Positions 41,640-52,606 of a stretch of 64,000 bases of DNA are shown here, piece after piece. How positions within the stretch are numbered: the stretch's first letter is position 1; every line of letters begins with the position of its first letter. The DNA comes from Salinicola tamaricis (GTDB lineage: Bacteria > Pseudomonadota > Gammaproteobacteria > Pseudomonadales > Halomonadaceae). The notes beneath the pieces are model-generated. The model was not told where the DNA came from, did not search any database, and saw nothing but the letters and a program-made list of their open reading frames with translations. The position numbers were made by a program, and so were the translations under genes. The stretch covers positions 3,472,001-3,536,000 of the forward strand of contig NZ_CP023559.1 in NCBI RefSeq assembly GCF_003006155.1, in the 5' to 3' direction.

Positions 41640-42260
41640 ATGCGTAACGAGTTCGACATCAGTAATGCCGGCGGCCTGGTTCCGATGGTCGTGGAGCAGA
41701 GTGCGCGCGGCGAGCGGTCTTACGACATCTACTCCCGGCTGCTCAAGGAGCGTGTCATCTTCCTGGTCGGCCAAGTCGAAGACTACATGGCCAATCTGGT
41801 GGTGGCGCAGCTGCTCTTCCTGGAGTCCGAGAATCCGGACAAGGATATCCACCTCTACATCAACTCTCCTGGTGGCTCGGTCACCGCGGGCATGTCGATC
41901 TACGACACCATGCAGTTCATCAAGCCGGACGTGTCGACCGTGTGTATCGGTCAGGCGGCGAGCATGGGGGCACTCCTGTTGACCGGGGGTACCAAGGGCA
42001 AGCGCTACTGCCTGCCGCACTCGCGCATGATGATTCACCAGCCGCTGGGCGGCTATCAGGGGCAGGCTTCCGACATCGAGATCCACACCCGGGAGATTCT
42101 GACGATCCGCCACAAGCTCAACCGGATTCTGGCCGATCACACCGGTCAGGATATCGACAAGGTGGCCCAGGACACCGATCGCGACAATTTCATGGATGGC
42201 GACCAGGCCGTCGAGTACGGGCTGATCGACGCCAAACTGGATAAGCGCCCGGTATCCTGA
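41640..42260 (+). CDS. clpP: ATP-dependent Clp protease proteolytic subunit
   Basis: Serine peptidase that forms the degradation chamber with ClpX or ClpA. Catalytic Ser in [11 protein letters not shown], His in [11 protein letters not shown] and Asp in [10 protein letters not shown]. The N-terminal hairpin that docks on the ATPase follows [23 protein letters not shown] 41640 has an AAGGAAA site; the GTG 30 bp earlier is less likely. It lies 64 bp before clpX. The frame is intact. Confidence 0.97.
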   Translation: MRNEFDISNAGGLVPMVVEQSARGERSYDIYSRLLKERVIFLVGQVEDYMANLVVAQLLFLESENPDKDIHLYINSPGGSVTAGMSIYDTMQFIKPDVSTVCIGQAASMGALLLTGGTKGKRYCLPHSRMMIHQPLGGYQGQASDIEIHTREILTIRHKLNRILADHTGQDIDKVAQDTDRDNFMDGDQAVEYGLIDAKLDKRPVS

Positions 42261-42324
42261 TAGCGTTTTGAGTCAAGGTTTCACACGGCGATGTTCGGCA
42301 TCGCCGTCCTGACGAGGTACACGA

Positions 42325-43617
<1,293 letters not shown>

Positions 43618-43648
43618 TGCCTCCCGCGTTGACGTCTCGACTCAGGGA

Positions 43649-43674
43649 AGGGGCCCTCAGGGGCCCCTTCTTCA
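43649..43674 (+). terminator. Terminator after clpX
   Basis: AAGGGGCCC and GGGGCCCCTT form a GC-rich stem around a TCA loop, followed by CTTC. It is 31 bp after the clpX stop. The T run is short. Confidence 0.65.
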
Positions 43675-43769
43675 TGTCGGGGCCGCGCTCTCGGCCGTCC
43701 AGCGGTGTTGGCAGGCCGCCTTTGATGTCAAAGACGTGACATCGACGTGTCAGGTCGAGGTCACGCCCC

Positions 43770-43798
43770 CTTGGAACCTGGGGGCCTCGCCCCCACGT
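43770..43798 (+). promoter_or_regulatory. Candidate heat-shock (sigma-32) promoter of lon
   Basis: CTTGGA at 43770 and CCCCACGT at 43791 are 15 bp apart, close to the sigma-32 pattern CTTGAAA-N11-16-CCCCATNT, about 60 bp ahead of lon. lon is a heat-shock gene in E. coli. Confidence 0.5.
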
Positions 43799-43858
43799 AC
43801 CCCGCTATTGCCGCTCTGGTGGCTCACCCATCCGAACGTTTGTCGAGGAAATGCTGTA

Positions 43859-46261
43859 ATGGCGCAGAGCTCAGACCAGACACTCAAACTTCCGCTGCTG
43901 CCGCTGCGCGACGTGGTGGTGTATCCGCAGATGGTCATCCCGCTGTTCGTCGGGCGCGAAAAGTCGATTCGCGCGCTCGAGACAGCCATGGAGAGCGACA
44001 AGCGCGTCCTGCTGGTCGCCCAGCGCGAAGCGGCGCATGACGACCCGGGCGCCGATGATCTGTTCGGCGTCGGCACCGTCGCCGATATCAAACAGCTGCT
44101 GAAGCTGCCCGATGGCACCGTGAAAGTGCTGATCGAAGGTGCCTTCCGCGTCGACGTGCAGCGCGTGGTCGAGGAAGAGAGCGGCTACATCGCCGCCGAT
44201 GCCACGCCGCGTGACAGCGAGCCGCTCAGCGAGCGCGAGCAGGAGTCGCTGGTTCGGGTGCTGCTCAACCAGTTCGAGCAGTATGTGAAGCTGTCCAAGA
44301 AAGTGCCCAGCGAGGTGCTCTCCTCGCTGCAGGAGATCGAGGACCCCAGCCGGCTCGTCGACACCATCTGCGCGCACCTCTCGCTGAAGATCGATGACAA
44401 GCAGGAGCTGTTGGAGATGGATCGCGTACGCGATCGCATCGAGCACCTGATGGCGCTGATCGAGTCCGAAATCGACCTGTTGCAGGTCGAAAAGCGGATC
44501 CGTTCGCGGGTCAAGGATCAGATGGAGAAGTCCCAGCGCGAGTACTATCTCAACGAGCAGATGAAGGCCATCCAAAAGGAGATGGGCGAGCTCGAGAACG
44601 TGCCCAACGAGGCCGAGAAGTACGAGCAGCGGATCCAGGAAGCGGGCATGCCGCAGGAGGCGGTGGACAAGGCGACCCAAGAGCTGAACAAGCTCAAGAT
44701 GATGTCGCCGACTTCCGCCGAGGCCACGGTGGTGCGCTCCTATCTCGACTGGGTGTTGTCGGTGCCGTGGAAGAAGCGCACTCGGGTTAAGCACGATCTA
44801 CCGCTGGCGGCCAAGGTGCTCGATGAGGACCACCATGGCCTCGAAGAGGTCAAGGAGCGCATTCTTGAGTATCTCGCGGTACAGAAGCGGGTCAAGAAGC
44901 TCAAGGGGCCGGTGCTGTGTCTGGTCGGCCCGCCGGGGGTAGGCAAGACCTCGCTGGGGCAGTCGATCGCACGTGCGACCAATCGTCGCTACGTGCGTCT
45001 GGCACTGGGCGGCGTGCGCGACGAGTCCGAGATTCGCGGTCATCGGCGCACCTATATCGGATCGCTCCCGGGCAAGCTGATCCAGCGCATGAGCAAGGCC
45101 GGGGTGCGCAACCCGCTGTTCCTGCTCGACGAAGTCGACAAGATCGGCATGGACCATCGTGGCGATCCGGCGTCGGCGCTGCTTGAGGTGCTCGATCCGG
45201 AGCAGAACGACAAGTTCAACGATCACTATCTGGAGCTCGACTACGATCTCTCCGATGTGATGTTCATCTGCACCGCCAACTCGATGAATATTCCTGGGCC
45301 GCTGCTCGATCGTATGGAGGTGATCCGGCTGCCGGGTTACACCGAAGACGAGAAGCTCGCCATCGCCAAGCGCTACCTGATTCCCAAGCAGCTCAAGGCC
45401 AACGGGCTCAAGGACCAGGAGCTGACCTTCGGTGACGAAGCGGTACTCGAACTGATTCGCTACTACACTCGTGAGGCGGGCGTGCGTGAACTCGAGCGCC
45501 AGATCGCCAAGGTGTGCCGCAAGGTGCTGCGCGAGCGCCTGGAAGCGGAGAAGGGTCAGGGTGCCCAGGCGGGGCAGACTCTGGCAGCGGCGGATATCGA
45601 TCGCTATGCCGGCGTGCGCCGCTACAGCTACGGCCTGGCCGACCAGGACGATCAGGTGGGGCGTGTCACTGGTCTTGCGTGGACCTCGGTGGGCGGCGAG
45701 CTGCTCTATATCGAGTCGGTGGTGACCCCGGGCAAAGGACGTCTCAACAAGACCGGCTCGCTGGGTGACGTGATGAAGGAGTCGGTCAGCGCTGCCCATA
45801 CGGTGGTGCGCGCGCGGGCCCCGCAGTTGGGTATCGACCCGGAGCGCTTCGAGAAGGAAGACCTGCATATCCACGTGCCCGAGGGCGCCACCCCCAAGGA
45901 TGGCCCCAGCGCTGGCATCGGCATGGTCACCGCCATGATCTCGGCCTACAGCGGGCGCGCCGTTCGCTGCGACGTGGCCATGACCGGCGAAGTCAATTTG
46001 CGCGGCGAAGTGATGCCGATCGGCGGCCTTAAGGAGAAATTGCTGGCTGCACGGCGCGGTGGTATAAAGACGGTGCTCATTCCCGAAGAGAATCGTCGGG
46101 ACCTCAAGGAGGTTCCTGACAATATCAAGAGCGCGTTGGATATCCGCCCTGTGAAATGGATCGACGAAGTGCTGGCGGTGGCGCTGACGAACCCGATGGA
46201 AGTCGATGAAAAGCGTGCTGACGATGCCGCTTCATCGCAGGCCAATGTCAGCACACATTGA
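43859..46261 (+). CDS. lon: ATP-dependent protease Lon
   Basis: AAA+ serine protease for misfolded and regulatory proteins. 800 residues: the N-terminal LonN domain ([22 protein letters not shown]), a coiled-coil middle, Walker [16 protein letters not shown], Walker [12 protein letters not shown]. The catalytic Ser-Lys dyad lies in [12 protein letters not shown] (Ser) and [15 protein letters not shown] (Lys). Start chosen at ATG 43859 ([13 protein letters not shown]) with a GAGGAA site; the frame is open 41 codons upstream without conservation. It is followed by hupB, the common order. The frame is intact. Confidence 0.97.
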   Translation: MAQSSDQTLKLPLLPLRDVVVYPQMVIPLFVGREKSIRALETAMESDKRVLLVAQREAAHDDPGADDLFGVGTVADIKQLLKLPDGTVKVLIEGAFRVDVQRVVEEESGYIAADATPRDSEPLSEREQESLVRVLLNQFEQYVKLSKKVPSEVLSSLQEIEDPSRLVDTICAHLSLKIDDKQELLEMDRVRDRIEHLMALIESEIDLLQVEKRIRSRVKDQMEKSQREYYLNEQMKAIQKEMGELENVPNEAEKYEQRIQEAGMPQEAVDKATQELNKLKMMSPTSAEATVVRSYLDWVLSVPWKKRTRVKHDLPLAAKVLDEDHHGLEEVKERILEYLAVQKRVKKLKGPVLCLVGPPGVGKTSLGQSIARATNRRYVRLALGGVRDESEIRGHRRTYIGSLPGKLIQRMSKAGVRNPLFLLDEVDKIGMDHRGDPASALLEVLDPEQNDKFNDHYLELDYDLSDVMFICTANSMNIPGPLLDRMEVIRLPGYTEDEKLAIAKRYLIPKQLKANGLKDQELTFGDEAVLELIRYYTREAGVRELERQIAKVCRKVLRERLEAEKGQGAQAGQTLAAADIDRYAGVRRYSYGLADQDDQVGRVTGLAWTSVGGELLYIESVVTPGKGRLNKTGSLGDVMKESVSAAHTVVRARAPQLGIDPERFEKEDLHIHVPEGATPKDGPSAGIGMVTAMISAYSGRAVRCDVAMTGEVNLRGEVMPIGGLKEKLLAARRGGIKTVLIPEENRRDLKEVPDNIKSALDIRPVKWIDEVLAVALTNPMEVDEKRADDAASSQANVSTH

Positions 46262-46325
46262 TCGAATTCCGGCGCGAATCCGAGGCGTGAAGTCAGACAT
46301 GACGCGGTTTTTCTCAAGATCTTGA

Positions 46326-46355
46326 TTGACAGCATAATTGGAGCATTGCTATAAA
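46326..46355 (+). promoter_or_regulatory. Candidate strong sigma-70 promoter of hupB
   Basis: A consensus TTGACA and TATAAA are spaced by 18 bp in an AT-rich stretch 85 bp ahead of hupB. Confidence 0.7.
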
Positions 46356-46439
46356 ATGCCCACTTGTTGTGATCGCTATCGCAGTTAGAGATTGCGCGTC
46401 GATTTCCTCTCAATTTTGTACACAGTCAAGGGGTGAAGT

Positions 46440-46712
46440 GTGAATAAATCCGAGCTGATCGAAGCCATTGCCGCGTCTGCCGATATTCCCAAGGCAGCTG
46501 CGACACGTGCACTCGACGCCATGATCGAGTCCGTGTCCGACAGCCTGAAGAACGGCGACTCCGTGGCACTGGTTGGGTTCGGGACTTTTTCGGTCAAGGA
46601 GCGTGCTGCACGCACCGGCCGTAACCCGCAGACTGGCAAGCCGATCAACATCAGTGCTGCCAAGGTGCCCAGCTTCAAGGCGGGCAAGGCGCTCAAGGAC
46701 GCTGTCAACTAA
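46440..46712 (+). CDS. hupB: DNA-binding protein HU-beta
   Basis: Small histone-like protein that bends DNA. 90 residues with [42 protein letters not shown] and the DNA-contacting arm [18 protein letters not shown]. It ends [18 protein letters not shown] start at 46440. It has its own promoter and terminator. The frame is intact. Confidence 0.97.
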   Translation: MNKSELIEAIAASADIPKAAATRALDAMIESVSDSLKNGDSVALVGFGTFSVKERAARTGRNPQTGKPINISAAKVPSFKAGKALKDAVN

Positions 46713-46791
46713 GTTTGCCGCGTGATACGGGCCCTGTTCCCGCGGGTGACTTAGCTGCGGCTGTTACGCACGGTCAGGTCCGTAACCATGT

Positions 46792-46825
46792 AAGCGCATC
46801 GCCTCAGCGATGCGCTTTTTTATGA
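46792..46825 (+). terminator. Terminator after hupB
   Basis: AAGCGCATCGC pairs perfectly with GCGATGCGCTT around a CTCA loop, followed by six T. It is 80 bp after the hupB stop. Confidence 0.9.
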
Positions 46826-46832
46826 CCGCCTT

Positions 46833-46872
46833 CTGGGGTGTCTCGATGTGCGCTGGGGTGTCTCGATGTGCG
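46833..46872. repeat. 20-bp perfect tandem duplication
   Basis: CTGGGGTGTCTCGATGTGCG occurs twice back to back between the hupB terminator and ppiD. No function is evident. Confidence 0.8.
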
Positions 46873-46990
46873 ACGACCACTGTCGCTGCCCTTGCCATAG
46901 CGGCGTGGCGCGCGCGATGAGGATGCATGGGTCGCACGCGGCGGTGTACGATGCGCCCCGGAGATAGGGTTACCGACATGCGAGGACAGC

Positions 46991-48820
46991 ATGCTGCAGA
47001 AAATTCGTGAAGGCTCCCAGGGCTGGGTGGCGAAGGTCATCGTGGGGGCCATCATCGTGACCTTCGCGCTGTTCGGCGCCGAGTCACTGGTCAGTTATTT
47101 CCAGTCGGGCAGCAACGATGTGGCCCAGGTCAACGGCGAGGCGATCAGTCGCCAAGCCGTAGAGACCCAGGTGCAAAGAGGCATTCGCTCCGGCCAGGTG
47201 CCGCCGGAGCAGGAGCGCCAGTATCGTGCCCAAGTGCTCGACCAGCTGATTCGTCAGAAGACACTGGACCAGTACGCTGAAGCGGGGGGGCTGTTCGTCT
47301 CCGATACCCAGCTCGATCAGCTCATCGTATCGTTGCCTGAGTTCCAGGATCAGCAAGGCCGCTTCTCGGACCAGCTGTTCACCACCCGTCTGGCCCAGGC
47401 CGGCTATACACCGGCGGCATTCCGTCGCGAGCTTCGTGCTGACACCCTGCGGCGTCAGATTCAGCAGGGGCTGGCGGTGTCGGCCTTCGTGCTGCCCAGC
47501 GAGCAGCAGCGTCTCGCTGCTCTCCAGCAGCAGCAGCGCAGCTTCCGCTACGCGCGACTGACGCCGGCCGATCTGGCCCAGCCGGTCACGCCGGACGATG
47601 CCGATATCCAGCAGTATTATGAGGCGCATCAGGATGATTTCCGACGCCCGGAGCAGGTCAAGGTCAACTACCTGGTCCTCAACCAGCAGGAGCTGGCCCA
47701 TAACGTCGAGGTGACCGATGCCGAGCTGCGCCAAGCCTACGAGCAGGATCGCAAAGCGGCACCGCGGCGGGTTTCGCATATCCTGGTCACCTACGGTGAT
47801 GGCGACCGTAGCGAGCAGCAGGCGCGTGCGCGGCTCGAAGAGGTAAAGGCCAAGCTGGATCAAGGCGAGGATTTCGCCAAGCTGGCCAAGACTTACTCGG
47901 ACGACAGCTCCTCCGCGGCCAAGGGCGGTGACATCGGTGTCATCCAGAAGGGCTTTTTCGGTGAGGCCTTCGACGATGCCGCTTTCGCCCTGGATCAGGG
48001 GCAGGTCTCGAAGATCGTCAAGTCGGACTACGGCCTTCACTTGATCAAAGTAACCGACATCGAGATCCCCAGCTTCGAGAAGGATCGTGCGGCGCTGGTC
48101 AAGGAGGTGCAGCTGGCGCAGTCGCAGGACGCTTTCAACGAGGCGGTGCAGAAGCTGACCAATGACGCCTACGAAGCCGACGACCTCGCCAGCGTGGCCA
48201 AGGAGATGGGGCTGACGCTGAAGAGCAGCGACTGGTTCTCTCGCGATGGTGGTGGTGAGGGCGTGCTCTCCAATCCCGACGTGATCGCCGCCGCGTTCTC
48301 GCCGGACGTGCTCGAGGATGGCTACAACAGCGAGGCCATCGAGACCGACGCTCAGCAGCGCGTAGTGCTGCGGGTGATCGATCATCGTGATGCCAGCGTG
48401 CTGCCGCTCGAGCAGGTGCGCGACAGGGTCACCGCGGCGGTCAAGGCCGAGATGACGCGCCAGCGTCTGAAGGCACAGGCCGAGCAGGCGGTGGCGAGCC
48501 TGAAGCAGGGCGAGACGGTATCCGAGCTCAACTGGCGGCGCGTCGATGCGGTCACTCGCGACGGCGCCGACGGCTTGCCGCAGCCGGTACTGGAGGCAGC
48601 TTTCGGCTTGCCGCGCCCGGCCGCCGAGGGTGCTAGCTACACCAGCGTCGAGCTGCCCGATGCCGTTGCCATCGTTGCGCTCGACAAGGTCGAGGCCGGC
48701 AAGCCCGACGCCCAGAGCGCCGACTTCACCAATCGTCTGGCTCAGCGTATCAAGGCGCAGAATGCCATCCAGGGTTTGAGCGAGTCGCTGCAGAGCGAGG
48801 CGAAGATCGAGAAGCAATGA
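46991..48820 (+). CDS. ppiD: Periplasmic folding chaperone PpiD
   Basis: Inner-membrane-anchored chaperone near the Sec translocon. 609 residues: a cytoplasmic stub, one membrane helix (VIVGAIIVTFALFGAESLV), a SurA-like helical domain and one parvulin domain. The parvulin domain reads RRVSHILVTYG, FAKLAKTYSDDSSSAAKGGD then IGVIQKGFFGEAFDDAAFAL, with DYGLHLIKVTDIE. A second, degenerate module follows. GAGGACAGC precedes the ATG. It comes after hupB, as in E. coli. The frame is intact. Confidence 0.94.
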   Translation: MLQKIREGSQGWVAKVIVGAIIVTFALFGAESLVSYFQSGSNDVAQVNGEAISRQAVETQVQRGIRSGQVPPEQERQYRAQVLDQLIRQKTLDQYAEAGGLFVSDTQLDQLIVSLPEFQDQQGRFSDQLFTTRLAQAGYTPAAFRRELRADTLRRQIQQGLAVSAFVLPSEQQRLAALQQQQRSFRYARLTPADLAQPVTPDDADIQQYYEAHQDDFRRPEQVKVNYLVLNQQELAHNVEVTDAELRQAYEQDRKAAPRRVSHILVTYGDGDRSEQQARARLEEVKAKLDQGEDFAKLAKTYSDDSSSAAKGGDIGVIQKGFFGEAFDDAAFALDQGQVSKIVKSDYGLHLIKVTDIEIPSFEKDRAALVKEVQLAQSQDAFNEAVQKLTNDAYEADDLASVAKEMGLTLKSSDWFSRDGGGEGVLSNPDVIAAAFSPDVLEDGYNSEAIETDAQQRVVLRVIDHRDASVLPLEQVRDRVTAAVKAEMTRQRLKAQAEQAVASLKQGETVSELNWRRVDAVTRDGADGLPQPVLEAAFGLPRPAAEGASYTSVELPDAVAIVALDKVEAGKPDAQSADFTNRLAQRIKAQNAIQGLSESLQSEAKIEKQ

Positions 48821-48948
48821 GCTGTCTCTTCGAGCGCCGGGTGTCCGTGCCCGGCGCTCGCGTTGCGGCAAGCGCATGGCTTGCTGGAAATCGTATGCCC
48901 TCCTAGGCTAGATCGACGTATCTACTTGCCAGGAGGGCTTTTTCGTTT

Positions 48949-49971
48949 ATGGCTACCAGTCGTTATATCGCACTCACCGAGATTCCCCAGGGCCTGCCGC
49001 GTGAAGATCAGTTTGCGCTGCGTGAACAGCCGCTGGCGCCTCTGGCGGAGGGCGAAGTGCGGGTGCGCAATCTGTGGCTGTCGGTGGACCCCTACATGCG
49101 CGGACGCATGAGTGGCGTCACCACCTACGTCGAACCTTACGCGCTCGATGCGCCGATGGATGGCGGTGCCGTCGGCGAGGTAGTGGAGTCCAAGGATTCC
49201 CGCTATGCGCCGGGCGATCTCGTCCGCCATATGGCGGGGTGGCGCGATGTCGCCCAGCTGTCGGCCGATCAGGTCGAACCGCTGCCCGAGCACGATGTGC
49301 CACCTCAGGCCTACCTCGGCGTGCTCGGCATGCCTGGAATGACCGCCTGGACCGGGCTCAATCGGATCGCGCAGATGCAGCCGGGAGAGCGGGTCCTGGT
49401 CAGTGCGGCCTCCGGGGCGGTGGGCTCGTTGGCGGTGCAGCTGGCGCTGGCGGCGGGGTGCCAGGTCGTCGGTGTCGCCGGCAGCGATGCCAAGTGCGAA
49501 TGGCTCGAGGGGCTCGGCGCGCGGGCAGTGAACTACCGCGGCAAGGATGTCGAGGCGCTGACCCTGGCGCTGGCCGAGGCCGCGCCGGAGGGCATCGATG
49601 TTTACTACGAGAATGTCGGCGGGCCGCTGCTGGATGCGGCGCTGGCCAATCTACGAGACCATGCGCGGATCGCGGTGTGCGGGCTGATCGACCGCTACAA
49701 CGACGCCCAGGCGGGAGATGGGCCGCGCAATCTCAACCGGCTGCTGTTCCGCAAAGCGCGTATGGAGGGATTCATCGTCGCCGAGCATTGGGCTCACTAT
49801 CCGACATTTCTGGCCGAGGTGGCACCGCATGTCGCCGCCGGTGAGGTGCGCTATCGCGAGACCGTAGTCGAGGGGCTCGAACGGACGCCGGAAGCGTTTC
49901 TGAAACTCTTTTCCGGTGACAACGAGGGCAAGATGCTGGTTCGACTCGACACCAGTGCCGCTGACGTCTGA
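48949..49971 (+). CDS. NADP-dependent medium-chain oxidoreductase (CurA/leukotriene B4 dehydrogenase type)
   Basis: A zinc-free MDR enzyme that reduces alkenal or alkenone double bonds with NADPH. 340 residues: RVRNLWLSVDPYMRGRM, LGVLGMPGMTAWTGLNRIAQ, the cofactor fold VLVSAASGAVGSLAVQLALA, GIDVYYENVGGPLLDAAL and VCGLIDRYND are all typical of the CurA group. The ATG has an AGGAGG site. It is transcribed alone, between ppiD and a strong terminator. The substrate cannot be predicted. The frame is intact. Confidence 0.9.
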   Translation: MATSRYIALTEIPQGLPREDQFALREQPLAPLAEGEVRVRNLWLSVDPYMRGRMSGVTTYVEPYALDAPMDGGAVGEVVESKDSRYAPGDLVRHMAGWRDVAQLSADQVEPLPEHDVPPQAYLGVLGMPGMTAWTGLNRIAQMQPGERVLVSAASGAVGSLAVQLALAAGCQVVGVAGSDAKCEWLEGLGARAVNYRGKDVEALTLALAEAAPEGIDVYYENVGGPLLDAALANLRDHARIAVCGLIDRYNDAQAGDGPRNLNRLLFRKARMEGFIVAEHWAHYPTFLAEVAPHVAAGEVRYRETVVEGLERTPEAFLKLFSGDNEGKMLVRLDTSAADV

Positions 49972-50008
49972 GTTTATACCGTTATCTTCTGATTGTTCCC
50001 GTGAAATG

Positions 50009-50044
50009 AAAGGCCTCGGCTGCTATCTGCAGCCGAGGCCTTTT
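50009..50044. terminator. Terminator after the oxidoreductase
   Basis: A perfect 15-bp stem (AAAGGCCTCGGCTGC) with a TATCT loop and T run; the A run on the left makes it usable by the convergent minus-strand operon as well. Confidence 0.92.
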
Positions 50045-50132
50045 GCATCGCCAAGGTCTTTTTCTTAGTGCGGATGTTCGCGTCGTGCAGATTGCCGGCA
50101 CTGCACAGGTCTCCGGCGTCTGCCTCGCCTGG

Positions 50133-50387
50133 CTACTGCGTGGCGTGTTCCCACCGTGTGATCAGCTGCAGTGCTTGTTCGCGCCTGTCGCCGCACAGCT
50201 CGATGTCGAAGTCGAAACGGGCGCAGACCGCAGGGCGGCGGGGGTCGCCGAACAGCCGGCACAGATGGTCGTCATCGAGCTGGACGCAGCGCACCCCCGC
50301 CGGCTTGCCCTGGGGCATGCCGGGGATGGGGGAGGTGATCGACGGGGCGATGCAGCAGGCCCCGCAGCCGGGACGACAGGTGCTCAT
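50133..50387 (-). CDS. YkgJ-family cysteine-cluster protein
   Basis: 84 residues with the cysteine cluster CRPGCGACCIAPSI, then RCVQLDDDHLCRLFG and RPAVCARFDF. This is the CxxCxxCC...C pattern of the YkgJ/CxxCxxCC family, probably a zinc or iron-sulfur protein of unknown role. It overlaps the upstream queD-like gene by 4 bp (ATGA), so it is the last gene of the queuosine operon. The frame is intact. Its association with queuosine genes is context only. Confidence 0.85.
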   Translation of the reverse strand: MSTCRPGCGACCIAPSITSPIPGMPQGKPAGVRCVQLDDDHLCRLFGDPRRPAVCARFDFDIELCGDRREQALQLITRWEHATQ

Positions 50388-51233
50388 GCGGGGCTCGGCT
50401 CGCCTCGGTGCTGGGCCAGGGCGCCCTTGTCGATACCTTCGAACGCCTGCACGCGAATATGCGCGCCGCTGGCCTGGGCGATCTGCCGGGCGAGCCAGGC
50501 GGCGATATGCTCCACCGTCGTGGGCGCGGGCAGAATATGGCAGCGCTCCCGCGGCAGGCGTAGCTGGAACTGACCCTGGGCGCTGCGATAGCGCACCTTG
50601 AGCGGCCCGCTCTCGCGTGGATTGAGCGCATCCTCTTCATCGACCAGATAGCTGTGGTCGAGCTGACGCGACCAGTGGGCCTCGAGCTCCGGATCGCGCT
50701 GGCCGTCGCGCCAGATGCGCAGATGCGAGCGGTGGCCGTGGGCGATGCGCTGGCAATTCCCGGCGTGGTGCTTGAGGCCATGGCTATAAGTGTAGATAGC
50801 CCCGTCGGGAAGCTCCTCGCGCAGGCGCACACGGATCGCTTCCACCCGCGGCGGCGGGCGCTTGCTCAGCTCCTGGCTGAGATAGGCGCCGAGACGTTCG
50901 GCGTTGATCTCGCCCCAGGGCAGTATGGTGAAGGCCTGGCGCGGCGCGCGCACTTCGAACGAGTAGGGGAGTTCGGCACTCAGATGCAGCCCTTCCAGGC
51001 ACTCCTCGACCTTGACCCCGGTGGCCTGGGCGGGGACCAGCAGGGTGTGGTCGAGGCCGGCGTCCAGGCGTGACTTGATCCATGGCTTGACCTCACCGAA
51101 GTCGAACAGCATGCCGTCCTCGCCGAGCTCGCCATCGAGCTCGACGTCGACGTGCCAGCTCGCCCCCATCAGGCCGAGCTGCGGAGACCAGATCGAGGCG
51201 TCGATATTGGTCAGGTTTCACGAACAGGGTCAT
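50384..51233 (-). CDS. queD: QueD-like 6-carboxytetrahydropterin synthase with two T-fold domains (one inserted base)
   Basis: Makes 6-carboxytetrahydropterin from dihydroneopterin triphosphate in queuosine and archaeosine-type pathways. The second half has the catalytic set: GNCQRIAHGHRSHLRIWRDG (Cys plus HGH zinc ligands), RQLDHSYLVDEED, APTTVEHIAAWLARQI and FEGIDKGA. The first half has a similar fold outline (GASWHVDVELDGELG, MLFDFGEVKPWI, LDHTLLVPAQ) but lacks the Cys and HGH ligands. An extra A near 51217 shifts the frame. Removing it gives a start at ATG 51233 (MTLFVNLTNIDASIWSPQLG) that overlaps the queE stop. As read, only 50384-51169 is open. About 282 residues. Confidence 0.83.
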
Positions 51234-51889
51234 CAATCGATTCCAGCGATTTTGTGCGTCTGCAGCGACAGGCGCCATTGGGGGTGGCGCAAGCAGTAGT
51301 CGACCACGCTGGCCATGGGGGCGTGGTCTGTCGCGATGCGCCCCGGGGCAGGGTCGATCGGCTGCAGGAAGAAGTGAGTGAAGTCGAGCCCGGCGAAACG
51401 CTGTGGGTCCACGCCCGGCTGCGGGTGGACCAGCTTGAGCTCGTCGCCGCGGGTCTGGACCAGCGCATTGTCGCCCTTGGGGCTGACGCAGATCCAGTCG
51501 ACGCCGGGCGGCACCGGCAGGGTGCCGTTGGTCTCCACGGCGATCTCGAAGCCGCGCGCGTGCATCGCCGCGAGCAGCGCTGGGTCTAGCTGCAGCAGGG
51601 GCTCGCCGCCGGTGAACACGACGTAGCGGCGAGCCACGGCGGAGTCCGAGGTGCTCTGCCAGAGTGCCGCAAGGTGCGTGGCCAGAGCCTCGGCATCGGC
51701 GAAGCGACCGCCGTTCTGGCCGTCGGTGCCGATGAAGTCGGTATCGCAGAACGTGCACTGCGCTCGGGCGCGATCGATGTCGCGCCCGGACCATAGATTA
51801 CAGCCAGTGAAACGGCAGAAAACGCTGGCACGTCCCGACTGTGCGCCTTCGCCCTGGAGCGTGTAGAAGGCTTCCTTGACGCTATACAT
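51233..51889 (-). CDS. queE: 7-carboxy-7-deazaguanine synthase, radical SAM
   Basis: Third step of the queuosine precursor pathway. 218 residues: YTLQGEGAQSGRASVFCRFTG, then a modified radical-SAM motif CNLWSGRDIDRARAQCTFCD, with a long CxnCxxC spacing typical of QueE. VVFTGGEPLLQLDPALL, AVETNGTLPVPPGVDWICVSPK and FFLQPIDP follow. The stop overlaps the queD start (TGATG). It lies 27 bp after queC. The frame is intact. Confidence 0.94.
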   Translation of the reverse strand: MYSVKEAFYTLQGEGAQSGRASVFCRFTGCNLWSGRDIDRARAQCTFCDTDFIGTDGQNGGRFADAEALATHLAALWQSTSDSAVARRYVVFTGGEPLLQLDPALLAAMHARGFEIAVETNGTLPVPPGVDWICVSPKGDNALVQTRGDELKLVHPQPGVDPQRFAGLDFTHFFLQPIDPAPGRIATDHAPMASVVDYCLRHPQWRLSLQTHKIAGID

Positions 51890-51916
51890 GAAGCGGATGT
51901 CTCGATCTGGCGATGG

Positions 51917-52606
51917 TCAGGAGGTGGCGTAGGGCAGCGGATCCGTCACCCCTAGGCTTTCGAACGCGCCCAGACGCTCGCGGCAACTAGCGCACTCGCC
52001 GCAGGCGTGGGCCTGACCCAGATAGCAAGTCCAGGTGTCGGCGTAGTCCAGGCCCATGGCGAGCCCGTCGGCGAGAATGCGCGCCTTGTCGGCGTGCAGG
52101 TAGGGGGCGACGATCTCGACCGCTTCGAAGTTGGCGATGGCGGCGACATCATTCATGCGCTCGACGAATGCCGGACGGCAGTCCGGATAGAGCACGTGAT
52201 CCCCACCATGGGCGCCGTAGAAGCACTTGGCGGCACCGATGTTGACGGCGTGTCCGATCGACAGCGAGAGCAGGATCATGTTGCGGTTGGGCACCACCGT
52301 GGCGGTGAGGTTCTCTTCACCGTAATCGCCCTTGGGTAGTTCGCGGCTGCTGTCGGTCAGCGCCGAGTTGCCGATCAACTGATGGATGGCGCGAATGTCG
52401 ACCACCCGGTGGGGCACGCCGAGCGCTTGGCAAACATGGCGGGCAACCTCCAGCTCGCGGGCGTGGCGCTGGCCATAGTCGAACGAGAGCGCGTGGACCG
52501 CGTAGCCTTCGCGCAACGCGCGATGCAGCACGGTGAACGAATCCATGCCGCCGGAGTAGATCACCACGGCGGGTTCGGCCGAGACGGGTGTCGAAGGAGA
52601 AGTCAT
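51917..52606 (-). CDS. queC: 7-cyano-7-deazaguanine synthase
   Basis: ATP-dependent conversion of 7-carboxy-7-deazaguanine to preQ0. 229 residues: PP-loop [68 protein letters not shown] and the zinc site [21 protein letters not shown] 52606 overlaps the asparaginase stop (ATGA). It sits in the operon ansA-queC-queE-queD-ykgJ. The frame is intact. Confidence 0.96.
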   Translation of the reverse strand: MTSPSTPVSAEPAVVIYSGGMDSFTVLHRALREGYAVHALSFDYGQRHARELEVARHVCQALGVPHRVVDIRAIHQLIGNSALTDSSRELPKGDYGEENLTATVVPNRNMILLSLSIGHAVNIGAAKCFYGAHGGDHVLYPDCRPAFVERMNDVAAIANFEAVEIVAPYLHADKARILADGLAMGLDYADTWTCYLGQAHACGECASCRERLGAFESLGVTDPLPYATS

